Of a stretch of DNA of 64,000 nucleotides, positions 1 through 9,637 are shown piece after piece; the stretch's first letter is position 1; every line of letters starts with the position of its first letter. The notes beneath the pieces are model-generated. The model saw only the letters and a program-made list of their open reading frames with translations. It was not told the origin of the DNA and ran no database searches. Made by a program: the position numbers and the translations under genes. Location: assembly GCA_963727845.1 (NCBI GenBank), contig CAVSHI010000006.1:62001-126000 (forward strand), given 5' to 3'. This DNA is from JBEKTW01 sp963727845 (GTDB lineage Bacteria; Bacteroidota; Ignavibacteria; UBA10030; SZUA-254).

Positions 1-3000
1 GTCCCACCGGTTTACCATGAGGAATTCTCTGACGTGCGGGTCGACCATCGCGAACGCTACCATTGAAACCAGCTCAGCACCATGAGGCTCATGGAATCTT
101 TCCAGCGCCTTCAGAAGCCGAAATTCCCGATTGGCCTGGCCTTCGTCGATTCCGCTCCGGACGAATGAATAGATGAGCGGCTTTGCGAGCCTCCAGCGGT
201 CGAAGAGGTCATCCTGCCAGTCGTTCTCTTCGAATATCGACTCGCTCACATGACTCACAACTATCCAGGAGAGAATTGTTCGCCAGCCGTCCAGACGTTC
301 CTCGTCGTGATTGGGGAACTTCTTTAGAATGAATTCCTGCCAGATCTCCTTCTTCGAACCTTGTTCGGCGGACTGAATTAACTGCTGAAGTGAGATGAAT
401 TCCTTTCGAGCTTTCAGGGTCACATCAACGGATTTCAGCGGTTTGTGCTCAACTTCCGCGGTGGCTTGCGCGACCGAACGAATTGAATGGTCGAGTGAAG
501 CAAGTACCCCGGAGGTGACGTGTCCGTCCTTCCATCCCGACTTGAGAGATCGCAATCGTTCGGGCGACAGTGCTTCCCGGATAGCTGAGTGGAGTGGAGT
601 CAACTGCATATCAAGGAGAGCTTCTCCGACCGACGGCACGCCCTGACCGTTGAGCGACGTTGCGAGCACGTCGTAGGGCGCATCCTTTGTGGACTTCGAC
701 TTCCCGGAAATCGAGGAATACGTGATACTTGAAAGCGTCCAATTCGATGTACAATCCCTGATGTCGCAGCTCGCGGTCGGAACGGATGTACTCGAGTCCG
801 GAGATGGCATCGCGAAAGATAGAATACAACCGGGAATTGTCGTTGAGACCGAGTCCATCGGCGAGTTGCCGTTGGATGAGCCCCCCTCCGGGGCCCGCAA
901 ATGCGACCGAAGTCTTGATCCATCCGGACGTATGGGTGAATCTGTTGTTGTACACGATCAGAGAACGCTCGTTATTGTATCGATTGCTGTAAGCGAAGAC
1001 ATCTTCGTTCACGATTCCCTCTTTCGTAAAGAAATCGTAGAGCAAAAAGTTATCGACGTTGGCGAAAAGATGCCGTTTCTTGACCAATGGGAATATTTCT
1101 CTTTCATGGCGGTCAACGAGATGCCGATTGGGCTGTTCATCGTAGTAAGCGCGACGGTATTCCATTCCATATTTTTCGCCGAAGCCCTCGATCTGTCCGT
1201 GACCGAACATCGGAAGCCCTGGGAGGGTTACCATGAGGACGCATACGCCGAAGTACTTGTTGTCTTTTCCAAACTGTGCAACCGCGGTTTCTTCGTCCGG
1301 ATTGTTCATGAAGTTCACAAACCGCTTGAGGATTTGCGGATTGAATTCGAGGACATTCTTCATCACAGAGCGGTAGTTCGCGTTTTCTTCCTTTTTCAAC
1401 ATGTTCATGAACGCGCTGTTGTACACGCGGTGCATGCCGAGGGTTCTCACGAAATATCCCTCCATCAGCCAGAATGCTTCCGCGAGAAGGAGTGTGTCGG
1501 GGGCTTCCTGCTGCACACGGTCCACGACTTCCCGCCAGAATTCCTGCGGCATCAATGAGTCAAGTTGTGCCCTTGTCATCGCGTAGGACGCGCGGGAAGG
1601 GATTGCCCCACCGGTGCCGGGTTCAGGAAACCAGAGTCGCTGAAAATGTTTCTTCGCGAGGGTCATTGCTGCATCGAAGCGAATCACCGGAAACAACCTG
1701 GCAACATGGAGGATCGTTTGTATGACTGCCTCACGGACATCGGACCTGAGGAAGTTCAACTGTGCCGTGTCATTCCAGGGCATATGTGTGCCGTCGTTGC
1801 CGTGATACAGGTATTTAACATCTCCGGTCCAGCGGTCGAGGCGCTTGAAAACTACCGCCGCATCCGTTTTCCGCCAATAGCCATCCTCGATGAAGATACC
1901 GACGCGGTCGTTATCGCTGAGATCCGGTCCCGCAAACGTGTAGTTCGGGAAGGGGGGATAATCGCTTTGAACAAACCAGTCCGGATGGTTGATCACCCAC
2001 GACGAATCGATTCCCATGTGATTCGGGACCATGTCACTCGCAAGGCGTATGCCTCGCCGGAAAGCCCGATCGCGCAATCGTTGAAATGCTTGTTCGCCGC
2101 CGAATTCAGGGGCGATGTCATAATTCAGGAGAGAATACGCGGAGGCGAGAGCTTCCGGATTTCCTGAAAACCTCTTGATGCGTTCTGAAGCGCGACTTCG
2201 CTGCCAGATGCCGATGAGCCAGAGCCCTGTGATGCCGCGCCGGGCCAGGGCGTCGAGTTCCTCGTCCGGGATTTCATCAAGGCGGGAAATGCGGCGCTGG
2301 TACTGTTTACTCAGTTGATCGAGCCAGACAAATATGTTCTTTGCAATGAGCACAAGCCGGGGCATCCAGTCAAGGTCGGTGCTAAACCTCTCCGGTTCAA
2401 ACTCGTAGAGCGGGCCTGTGAATGAGGGCACGATGGCGGATTCTTTGTCGCCGGCACCGAACTTGTTGAGGCGACCGAGCACGGGTTTTCTCAAGCGGTC
2501 GGCTTCGGCCTGAGCGCGCATCAGCAGGTATTTCCCTTCCTCCCGTATGAAATCCATCGCTCCCAGGAGTTTCGTCAAAAGTTGAGAGCCTGCAAGTATC
2601 GAAATCCAGTGCGTCTTTATGAATTCCAGTTGTCCCATGATCGAGTCGGGCGATGAAGCCGCGGGCGCAAGGAGCATCTCGATCAGAGGTTGATTCGCGG
2701 GTCCGTAACCGGGTTGCGTTCTGAAGAATGCCTTCGCCTTGCTGATTGCATTGTCATAGACAGTTCTTTCCGCGAGTTCACGGTCGTCAACGAGCTCGAT
2801 AACCGACTGGAACGCGGGGTTTCGATTTTGCAGCCACACGAGGAACATCTCTTCGAGAGAGATTTGACGGTTCGGAATGCTGCCACTCCTGCCACGGAGA
2901 TACTCAGCGGGTGATTCATCCTTCTTGTAAACTGAAAGAGGTGGAAATTCAATGGTCAATGTCTTCAGGAGGTCATCGAAGGGCTGAGCGCCCAACCCGG

Positions 3001-3343
3001 TCTTGAGGTCAATATCACATTTTGGCAGGACATCAGGATTGCGTTCCTGTCTGTAGCGGTCAATAACAAAGTGAAGGATTTCGTGCCAGAGCCCCATCGC
3101 ATAGATCTCAGACGGCAGCACAAGGTCATTTGCTTCAGCACCCTTCGTCCGTCGCTGCTGATTGATATATTCGGCGAACATCTGGGCAGCCCGGAAGTTG
3201 GAGAGGACGAGATCTCCCTGGATTGAAAAGAACGTGTCTTTGAACTGGAATTCATCACGCGCACGGCGCGAGATGTGAAACTCGAATCGTTGTGCGCCGT
3301 TGTGACTTCTGTTTCGGGCAATTCCGCAATAAATGGTGCTCAT
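1..3343 (-). CDS. Alpha-amylase family (GH13) protein, frameshifted, partial at left edge
   Basis: The gene encodes a GH13-type alpha-glucan-active enzyme. Numbering from the ATG at 3343, the canonical regions are visible: region I DMVPNH (about residue 437), region II IRFDAA with the nucleophile Asp (about 557), region III LLAEAF with the acid/base Glu (about 622), and region IV NNPDEE with the third Asp (about 683). About 370 residues of unassigned, mostly helical sequence precede the barrel. The frame reads into junk after position 685 and stops at 611. The adjacent frame continues without a stop to position 1 with sensible protein (DAPYDVLATSLNG, then FISLQQLIQSAEQG). One extra C in the CC at 684-685 explains this. 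The C-terminus lies outside the window. An upstream ATG at 3376 is possible. Exact substrate and family name cannot be judged from the sequence. Confidence 0.8.
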
Positions 3344-3404
3344 ACCATGAAGAAAGTACGCAAGAAATGAAACCAAAGCAAATCAGAAAAAATCGGTGGG
3401 ACAG

Positions 3405-3455
3405 AACCTTCACAAGGTTTTCGATGTTTGTCCCAGGCTGAACCTTGTGAAGGTT
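3405..3455. repeat. 15-bp inverted repeat, each arm itself palindromic
   Basis: AACCTTCACAAGGTT (3405-3419) and AACCTTGTGAAGGTT (3441-3455) are exact reverse complements. Each arm is also a small hairpin (AACCTT-3 nt-AAGGTT). The element lies between the amylase start and the amidohydrolase stop. It resembles the REP-like palindromes found elsewhere in the window, so I read it as a dispersed repeat rather than an operator. Confidence 0.6.
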
Positions 3456-3628
3456 TGGCGGCTTCCCCCGGCCCCCTGCTAAGAACATTCCCAAATGGAA
3501 TTTGGGAACGAGCATGGCCACGCACCTCCTCGTACCATCTCCAGCGCACGCCCGCCAATTTCAATGCTCGATACAGCTGTCCCTAGTAGCGGAGAAGGCG
3601 GGAGGAGAGTCAAGGAGACGATTCTGTA

Positions 3629-6600
3629 TCACTCCTCCCAGTAAAACGGCGCCCGTAGCCGGGGATGATTGCCGATTTCGTTCATCGTCGCGCCATCGTA
3701 CAACCTTCCGTTCTTCATGACGTAATGGATTGACTCGCTGTTGCGGATATTTTCGAGCGGATTCTTGTCCATGACGATGAGGTCGGCCAGTTTTCCCGCC
3801 TCGAGCGAACCGAGATCGTTGTCGAGGCCGATATATTGCGCTCCGTACAGCGTTGCGCATCTGATGGCTTCCATCGGGGTCATGCCGCCCTGCGCCAGCA
3901 TCCATAATTCCCAATGTGCCCCGAGTCCCTGGAGCTGCCCGTGCGCGCCAAGCTGAACCTTTGTGCCGGCGTCGAGGGCAGCCTTCACAGATCGTGAGTT
4001 GTCGATGTAGTTGAAGTCATCTTCTTCTGCCATCAACCGTCTGCGGGATCGCGCGTCGATGAGTTCCCGCGGGAAGAACTTGAGCAAACGTTCATTCTCC
4101 CAGACTTTTGTCTTCATGAACCAGTAATTCTCTCCCCACAATCCGCCGTAGCTGACAATCAGCGTCGGAGTGTAACCGCTCTGGCTTTTGCCAAAGAGTG
4201 TGAGCACATCTTTGTAGAGAGGAGAGACTGGAAGCGAATGTTCGATTCCCGTATGGCCGTCGAGTATCATCGAGACGTTCCAGAAGAACGTCGAACCGCC
4301 TTCGGGCACGACCATCATTTTAAGGTTGCGGGCCGCCTCAATGATTTGCTGGCGTTCATCGCGCCGCGGCTGGTTATAGCTTTTTACGGAGAACGCGCCG
4401 ACCGCTTTCATGCGCCGGAGGTGAGACATGGCATCATCAAAGTTGTTGATGATCGCTTTGAACGGCGCTTCGGCCCCGTATATAATTGTGCCGGTCGAAT
4501 AGAGTCGCGGTCCTACAAGCATTCCGGCTTTCAACAGCTCGGAGTTCGAAAATACCATTTCGGTGTTGGACGAAGGGTCGTGGGCCGTCGTGACGCCGAA
4601 CGCAAGGTTGACGTAGTACGGCCAATGGGTCTGGGGAACGATATTGCTGCTTCCGGTTGGAATGTGCGCATGGACGTTGATGATCCCCGGCATGATGTAT
4701 TTCCCCGCGACATCGAGTTTGTAGGCGTTCGCCGGAACGTGAATGCTCGAAGAGGGTCCCACGGCTTTAATACGGTTTCGCTCAATGAGTATCGTTGCAT
4801 CCGGGATGACCTCATCGCCTTTCATGGTGATCACGTTGGCTCCGACCAGGGCGATTGATCCGGTCGGGTTATCTGTCAATGCCGGGAAACTGATGTTGAG
4901 TCCTGTCGTATCCGGTTTTTCCTGCACGCTGTCCAAAGCGCCTTCGACGAATTTGAACGTGTTGGTCAGATCGCGGGAATACAGCTCCGGGCCGAGCGAC
5001 CAGTGAAGCGTTCTGCTGTCGGGCGACCAGTGGAGATACGTGCCGGCATCCCGGGTAACCCGTTTGACCGGGTAGTCCGAGGTGCCCGGACCAATCATGA
5101 CCGCCTGTCCGGTCTTGGGAAAAACCGCGATGTATGCGTTGAATCGTTCAACGAATGCGACCCACTGCTCGTCGGGCGAGGGGACAATTTCTTCGGCATT
5201 GTCGGAGAGAAGGTGGACGCGCCGTTGCTCTCCGCTGAGCCCGACACTCACGAGCGCTGTTTTGTCGTTTTCACCGGAAAGGAGAAAAATCCCGTCGCCA
5301 TTTTTGTTGAACATCGGCCGGGAGCCTTCTTCTGTGACGAGGGTTGCTTTGCCGCCCGAGGCCGGCATCAGGTAAACGCCTTGTTCGTGGGTGTATTCTT
5401 CGCCCCGGAGATTATCTCCGCCTATCCTCCTGAAAACGATTTTTGAACCGTCACGCGAAAATGCCGGTTCGACATAGTGTCCTTTGCGGACAGTCAGTTT
5501 CGTCTGGGATGAACCATCGGTCTTGATCTTCCAGAGAGAACCCAGCTCCTCGTCGTTCCATGTCGCGTAGACGATCCATTTGCCGTCGGACGAGAATGCG
5601 GGAAATAGTTCAAACCGTTTTTCATCGTTGGTGAGGCGATGAGGAGTTCCCTCCGGGAGGGATCGTATCCACAATTTGCCGAGAGCGTTATAGATAACGG
5701 ATTTCTGGTCAGGGGAGACAGTCACCCAGCGCAGCATTTTGACATCGAATTTCTCCGGGGCGACCTCCTGGGGAAAACGGACTGCGTTAGTGATCGTCTG
5801 CCTGACATGCACCTTGAAAGGAATTTGCGTCGCCTCCTTCGTGCGCACATCGATCATCCAGATGTGACCTTTGGCTGATATAACGATGCGCTTCCCGTCG
5901 GGCATCCAGGAAAAGCCCGGATGGACGCCGAACATCGCCCAGGTTTCCTGGGCATCGCGGTTGAGATTGTCGTAAATTGGCGTTTCTTTTCCGCTCTCGA
6001 CATCGAAGGTGTAAAGGACTGTCTTAAGACGGACGCGTTTGACGAATGCGATGGTTTTTCCGTCAGGCGAAACCTGGGGGCGCACGGCGCCGCCCTCGCT
6101 GTGAATGAACTGTTCGGTTTTTCCGGACTGGATATCGAGTCGCTGTATGACGTAAATAGTCCCGTTCGGGTCCTTGTTGTACTGGAAGCCGCCGCCGGGG
6201 CTCACATCCTCGCTGTAATAGAGATAACGGCCGTCGGGCGAGAGGCAGGGTTCGCCGGCATCCTGTTCCCAATTGCGGCGTTTCGTGAGTTGCAGGCCGT
6301 CGCCGCCGCCGATGTGATACATCCACATTTCGCCCGCACCGAGAGAGCGTTCATTGCGGTAGTGCTTGCGCGCAACGATGAACTGACCGTCCGGCGACCA
6401 GACCGCGTTGTTCGTCTGGCGTTCTTTTTCATGGGTGAGCTGCTTTGGATTTTTCCCGTCGGCATCCATCATCCAGATGTTGTCGCAGCCGTCGCGGTCG
6501 CTGGTGAAAGAAATTTTCTTCCCATCCGGGCTAAACCTGGGCTGCACTTCGTATGCCGGACCTCCGCAGAGCAGTTTCGCTTCACCGCCGGTGATCGGCA

Positions 6601-6859
6601 TGACATAAATATCGCCGAGGAGGTCGAAGGCTATTTGTTTGCCGTCGGGGCTCACATCGACTGAAATCCACGTCCCCTCGTCCGTTTCGAATTCAATATC
6701 CTGAGAAGGACCATGCTTGGCAGAAACGTCCCATTTTGTGTCCGACTTTTTGGCCGTGTCTTTCGGCGCCGGGGAGTCCGACTTTGTGGGTTGGGCAAGG
6801 AGCATTCCGAGAGAAAACAGAATGCCAAGAAATAATGCGAAATAGCGGTTACGGTTCAT
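3629..6859 (-). CDS. Exported amidohydrolase with N-terminal TolB-like (PD40) beta-propeller
   Basis: A protein of about 1,076 residues. The N-terminus (MNRNRYFALFLGILFSLG) is a signal peptide, so the protein acts outside the cytoplasm. Residues of about 40-680 hold repeated PD40/WD40-like blades (SPDGKQIAF, FSPDGKKISF, SPDGRYLYY, SRDGSKIVF). The C-terminal ~370 residues are a metal-dependent amidohydrolase: VHAHIP (metal-binding HxH, about residue 725), GIEHS, GAHGQ and a terminal GSLEAGKLADLIVMD loop. This two-domain architecture is known in Bacteroidota and is usually annotated as amidohydrolase or periplasmic peptidase-like, but the substrate is unknown. The start at 6859 is chosen because AAGGAA lies about 8 nt upstream and the signal peptide begins there; longer reading in frame runs through a dispersed repeat. 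Confidence 0.9.
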   Translation of the reverse strand: MNRNRYFALFLGILFSLGMLLAQPTKSDSPAPKDTAKKSDTKWDVSAKHGPSQDIEFETDEGTWISVDVSPDGKQIAFDLLGDIYVMPITGGEAKLLCGGPAYEVQPRFSPDGKKISFTSDRDGCDNIWMMDADGKNPKQLTHEKERQTNNAVWSPDGQFIVARKHYRNERSLGAGEMWMYHIGGGDGLQLTKRRNWEQDAGEPCLSPDGRYLYYSEDVSPGGGFQYNKDPNGTIYVIQRLDIQSGKTEQFIHSEGGAVRPQVSPDGKTIAFVKRVRLKTVLYTFDVESGKETPIYDNLNRDAQETWAMFGVHPGFSWMPDGKRIVISAKGHIWMIDVRTKEATQIPFKVHVRQTITNAVRFPQEVAPEKFDVKMLRWVTVSPDQKSVIYNALGKLWIRSLPEGTPHRLTNDEKRFELFPAFSSDGKWIVYATWNDEELGSLWKIKTDGSSQTKLTVRKGHYVEPAFSRDGSKIVFRRIGGDNLRGEEYTHEQGVYLMPASGGKATLVTEEGSRPMFNKNGDGIFLLSGENDKTALVSVGLSGEQRRVHLLSDNAEEIVPSPDEQWVAFVERFNAYIAVFPKTGQAVMIGPGTSDYPVKRVTRDAGTYLHWSPDSRTLHWSLGPELYSRDLTNTFKFVEGALDSVQEKPDTTGLNISFPALTDNPTGSIALVGANVITMKGDEVIPDATILIERNRIKAVGPSSSIHVPANAYKLDVAGKYIMPGIINVHAHIPTGSSNIVPQTHWPYYVNLAFGVTTAHDPSSNTEMVFSNSELLKAGMLVGPRLYSTGTIIYGAEAPFKAIINNFDDAMSHLRRMKAVGAFSVKSYNQPRRDERQQIIEAARNLKMMVVPEGGSTFFWNVSMILDGHTGIEHSLPVSPLYKDVLTLFGKSQSGYTPTLIVSYGGLWGENYWFMKTKVWENERLLKFFPRELIDARSRRRLMAEEDDFNYIDNSRSVKAALDAGTKVQLGAHGQLQGLGAHWELWMLAQGGMTPMEAIRCATLYGAQYIGLDNDLGSLEAGKLADLIVMDKNPLENIRNSESIHYVMKNGRLYDGATMNEIGNHPRLRAPFYWEE

Positions 6860-6935
6860 GGCGGTTCCTTTGTAGGTGTGGAAGAACAGGCAACAAGATA
6901 ATGAGTTGTGAGGAGGGAAGCAAGCGGGAGACGTT

Positions 6936-7003
6936 GTCTGAACCATGATTGTCTGAACCATGATTCGCATGATTATGGGATTACCATGATTAATCAATCG
7001 AGG
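6936..7003. repeat. Partial copy of 86-bp TIR repeat (element A), left end doubled
   Basis: The 15-mer GTCTGAACCATGATT occurs twice in tandem (6936-6950, 6951-6965). The second copy continues as the left half of the element seen in full at 10947-11032 and 34021-34108 (CGCATGATTATGGGATTACC, then ATGATTAATCAATC). The right end is missing. Confidence 0.75.
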
Positions 7004-7027
7004 GGCGGATACCAGATCAGACTTTGA

Positions 7028-7178
7028 TTTCCAGTGTCCTACACAAGTTTGTGACGAATCGACTTGTGGATGAGAGAGCTATCCGCAAATCGATGCAAAT
7101 TCTCTCCGAGCGACGCCCCAAAGTCGTGGTGTAAGTCCAGCGGGGATCGGCAACGTTTGTGCTTTACGCAGTGTCGTT
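7028..7178. repeat. About 150-bp direct repeat, copy 1
   Basis: From TTTCCAGTG to GCAGTGTCGTT this stretch matches 8011-8160 in the same orientation. The first ~55 bases are almost identical (core GTTTGTGACGAATCGACTTG, also GCTTTACGCAGTG near the end), with scattered substitutions elsewhere. The two copies bracket the zinc-ribbon gene. At its inner edge GCAACG and CGTTGC form a 6-bp inverted pair around 19 nt. No coding sequence is evident in the rest of 6860-7188. Confidence 0.75.
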
Positions 7179-7188
7179 GCGCGCATGA

Positions 7189-7872
7189 TTAAAGAATGTT
7201 TTGCGGAAAATATTTCCTTATCTGTTTCTCGATGGAATCGGTGTAACCGCAAACTCCGGCTCGTGGTGAGTTTACTAAAGGTGATAATATATCCTCACCT
7301 TCATCTTGAACACATTTATGCCGGTTAATGCATGCTTCACACAAGAAGCCTTCACCATCATAAATGCAATATGGACAAATGGCGATGGCTTTCTTGTTGC
7401 ATGATGAGCATTCGTATTCAGGTTGTTTATTGCGAACCAGAACAAGGAGTTCTTTGTCGTCAACGTCCTGGGTTCTACGAATCATTGACAACGACAGTTC
7501 AGTTGAAGAGCCAAAATCATAGACATAATCAATCTTAAGACCCTCTGAAAAAACCTCGGTTAGCGGTCGAGTCATCGGTATGTTCGAATATTTGTTGGAA
7601 AACCGGCTGAGGTGCCCGCAACATTCGACCCATAGATCTCTTATGAATTTGTCGATCCTTTTCAAGGAAATATCCGGCTTGGCTTTGATAACCAGCCAGT
7701 ATTCGGGTGAGTATTTGCCTTGGATGAGTATGAGTAGATAGTCTGCAACACTGGACTTCTCCGTGACATGTTTGCCTTGACAGTCTGACAGGTGAGAGAT
7801 TATTGATCGCGAATTCTTGCTGATCTCTTTGTTACAATATGTGCAGATTCCGCTGGTTGTCGCTTTTCTCAT
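7189..7872 (-). CDS. Zinc-ribbon protein with plasmid pRiA4b ORF-3-like domain
   Basis: About 227 residues, cytoplasmic, no signal peptide. The N-terminus has a C2H-type metal site (CTYCNKE, then HLSDCQGKH). The centre (WLVIKAKPDISLKRIDKFIR to YVYDFGSSTELSL) resembles the pRiA4b ORF-3/IS1096 TnpR-passenger fold, whose usual mark is a YDFGDSWEH-like segment. The C-terminus has a dense cysteine cluster (CSSCNKKA, CPYC, CEACINRHKC) that could bind one or two zinc ions. The function of this family is unknown. The start is the internal ATG at 7872, preceded by a weak AGGTC; an ATG at 7887 is an alternative. It lies between two 150-bp direct repeats, so it looks like an acquired unit. Confidence 0.65.
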   Translation of the reverse strand: MRKATTSGICTYCNKEISKNSRSIISHLSDCQGKHVTEKSSVADYLLILIQGKYSPEYWLVIKAKPDISLKRIDKFIRDLWVECCGHLSRFSNKYSNIPMTRPLTEVFSEGLKIDYVYDFGSSTELSLSMIRRTQDVDDKELLVLVRNKQPEYECSSCNKKAIAICPYCIYDGEGFLCEACINRHKCVQDEGEDILSPLVNSPRAGVCGYTDSIEKQIRKYFPQNIL

Positions 7873-8010
7873 ATAAAGACCTATCAAATCATTTGAAGAA
7901 TAATTCCAAGATGCAACGCGCGTAACATCAATATACGAATTTCTAAAATGGTCCTCGCAGAGCTGAAAAGGCGGTCCCAGGAAGGGAAGATGCCATATCA
8001 GAACGTCATT

Positions 8011-8160
8011 TTCCAGTGATCTCTACAAGTTTGTGACGAATCGACTTGTGGATGAGAGGGCTATCCGTAGATTGATGCAAATGCTCTTCGAGCGGCGCCG
8101 CAAAGCCGGAGTGTAAATCCAACGGCTATAGATAACGTTCGTGCTTTACGCAGTGCCGTT
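8011..8160. repeat. About 150-bp direct repeat, copy 2
   Basis: Second copy of the repeat at 7028-7178, sharing CCAGTG, GTTTGTGACGAATCGACTTG, GGATGAGAG and GTGCTTTACGCAGTG. It occupies most of the 347-bp gap between the zinc-ribbon gene and the membrane-protein gene. Confidence 0.75.
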
Positions 8161-8168
8161 TACACCCT

Positions 8169-8231
8169 ATGATAACGCATCACCCAAACGGAGCAAAGGG
8201 CGAGTGTAGTGGTTGCGATTGTTATGCGCCG
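8169..8231 (-). other. Possible attC-like recombination site
   Basis: On the minus strand, just after the stop of the membrane-protein gene, GCATAAC is followed about 45 nt later by GCGTTATC. ATAAC/GTTAT pair as R''/R'-like boxes and a bulged GCA-ACC / GGTGATGC pair sits inside. Size (about 60 nt) and position after a gene fit an integron attC. The pairing is imperfect, no integrase is in the window, and no similar site follows the neighbouring genes, so this is a weak call. Confidence 0.25.
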
Positions 8232-8234
8232 CAC

Positions 8235-9092
8235 TCACTTGTAATACTTGTTTTCCAATTCTCTAATCTTTGCAAAGACATCTTGACCGAGCAGACGTTG
8301 ATAAACGAGTGCAATCGATTTTTCCTTTGCAGAAAGTGCAACGTTCGCATCGAGGTAGGCTTGTAAGAATTTGTCAGAGCCACGATCTTTTCGGAAAAGT
8401 GCCTTTTGATACTCCAACAGAGCGCTCATGACTTTTTGATGCTCTGCAGCAATGGATTCGGTCGAGTCGATCATACTCTGGAGATCGGCTGGCGAGAGTG
8501 GGAAACTGTTGCGGAACGTCTCTGATGATGCAAATGCCTTTGATAATCCAGTTTGAAGTCCCTTTGTCGTAGCGAGTACAGTGGAATCCCTTGAGCAATA
8601 CAGTCGTGCAAGGCTTTCGACATTGGATATGTTGCGCACGATTTCCCGCTGGTTTTTGGGATCGGCTATGATAGCGTCGGAGAGTTGCTGGTCTTTCTTG
8701 GCAAAATCTTGCATGTATCTCGTTAGCTTGGATTTGTCGCTGTCTATAAGTCGGAAGAATTCTCGGTCATCTGATGATTGAGCCGAAACAATAGTCTTTC
8801 CAAGAAGGAAAAGGGTCAGCCAAACGAAGCCATAAGCAAAGACTCCGGAAACGAGGGAACGAACCCAGGTAGTTTCAATTTTCTTCAAGGCCTTTTGTCT
8901 AAGCAGGAAGTATAATCCGATAGCAACGGCGAAACCAATTAAGTGTAGCCCTTGCCCAGTAGTGTCATGTGTGTCAAATGCTTTTGACGCTTGAGGCGAG
9001 AAGAAAAGCCAGCCGATAATTAGCCAGCCCCATCCCCACTTTTCTTTAAAGCTATCCCACCAAGAATCATTTTCGTAACTCGGTGTCCGCAT
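8235..9092 (-). CDS. Hypothetical membrane protein with C-terminal helical domain
   Basis: 285 residues of unknown family. The first ~105 residues contain three hydrophobic segments (GWGWLIIGWLFF; LHLIGFAVAIGLYFLL; LVSGVFAYGFVWLTLFLLG). The rest, from about residue 110, is hydrophilic and probably all helical, with many short charged heptad-like stretches. The start is supported by AAAGGAAC about 5 nt upstream of the ATG. The 133-aa gene ends 41 bp upstream on the same strand, so the two may be co-transcribed. Base composition is AT-richer than the core genes. Nothing in it identifies an enzyme. Confidence 0.6.
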   Translation of the reverse strand: MRTPSYENDSWWDSFKEKWGWGWLIIGWLFFSPQASKAFDTHDTTGQGLHLIGFAVAIGLYFLLRQKALKKIETTWVRSLVSGVFAYGFVWLTLFLLGKTIVSAQSSDDREFFRLIDSDKSKLTRYMQDFAKKDQQLSDAIIADPKNQREIVRNISNVESLARLYCSRDSTVLATTKGLQTGLSKAFASSETFRNSFPLSPADLQSMIDSTESIAAEHQKVMSALLEYQKALFRKDRGSDKFLQAYLDANVALSAKEKSIALVYQRLLGQDVFAKIRELENKYYK

Positions 9093-9133
9093 ATATGTTC
9101 CTTTCAGTTGTGGGTGGCTCCTGAAAAGCTCAG

Positions 9134-9535
9134 TTACCCGCTAGCATCCTTTCTTGACCGCTTCATACCTTTCTCAAGTTCGTTCAAGAATTCTAATTGT
9201 TGCGGACCAAGGATAACGCTAGGGCGAGCGAGTTCATGAAGGGTACTTAGAATATAATCAAACCAAATAACCTGATGATTTCTCATAGGTGGAATTGCGT
9301 GCACACATGTAACATAGTTGACTGCTCTTGTCACTATCTTCACTAATTCTTGCCTTTCACCGCTCAAATCGTCGATACGATCAAGATTATCTATGGCGAT
9401 CTTGTAGAAATCATCTGTCATAGAAGATAACCCGCCCATGTGTTCTTCAATTTGGTCATAAGGGATGGAGTTCTTTTCCCACATCAGGTTCGTAGACAAA
9501 TCGAAGCAAGCTTTTCGTATACTTTCAATTTCCAT
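9134..9535 (-). CDS. Hypothetical protein, 133 aa
   Basis: A small, soluble, probably helical protein with no motif I recognise. It is acidic in the first half (YDQIEEHMGG, IDNLDRIDDLSGERQELV) and ends with a basic tail (KGMKRSRKDASG). No signal peptide or membrane segment. It precedes the membrane-protein gene by 41 bp on the same strand and may form an operon with it, which hints at a joint function but does not reveal one. Codon use and AT content match its island neighbours. No clear ribosome binding site precedes the ATG. Confidence 0.5.
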   Translation of the reverse strand: MEIESIRKACFDLSTNLMWEKNSIPYDQIEEHMGGLSSMTDDFYKIAIDNLDRIDDLSGERQELVKIVTRAVNYVTCVHAIPPMRNHQVIWFDYILSTLHELARPSVILGPQQLEFLNELEKGMKRSRKDASG

Positions 9536-9637
9536 AAGAGCTGTGCATGCATTGCGCCGTTTGTTTTGCCGCTATAATGGGTCTATCTACATTCCATCAG
9601 CCTTAGTGACTAGCTCAGTGCCGACTTGCCGTGCCAT

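Noticed and set aside
689..1558. 289-residue plus-strand frame over the amylase gene
   Set aside because: It is antisense to a well-supported GH13 domain and has no recognisable family.
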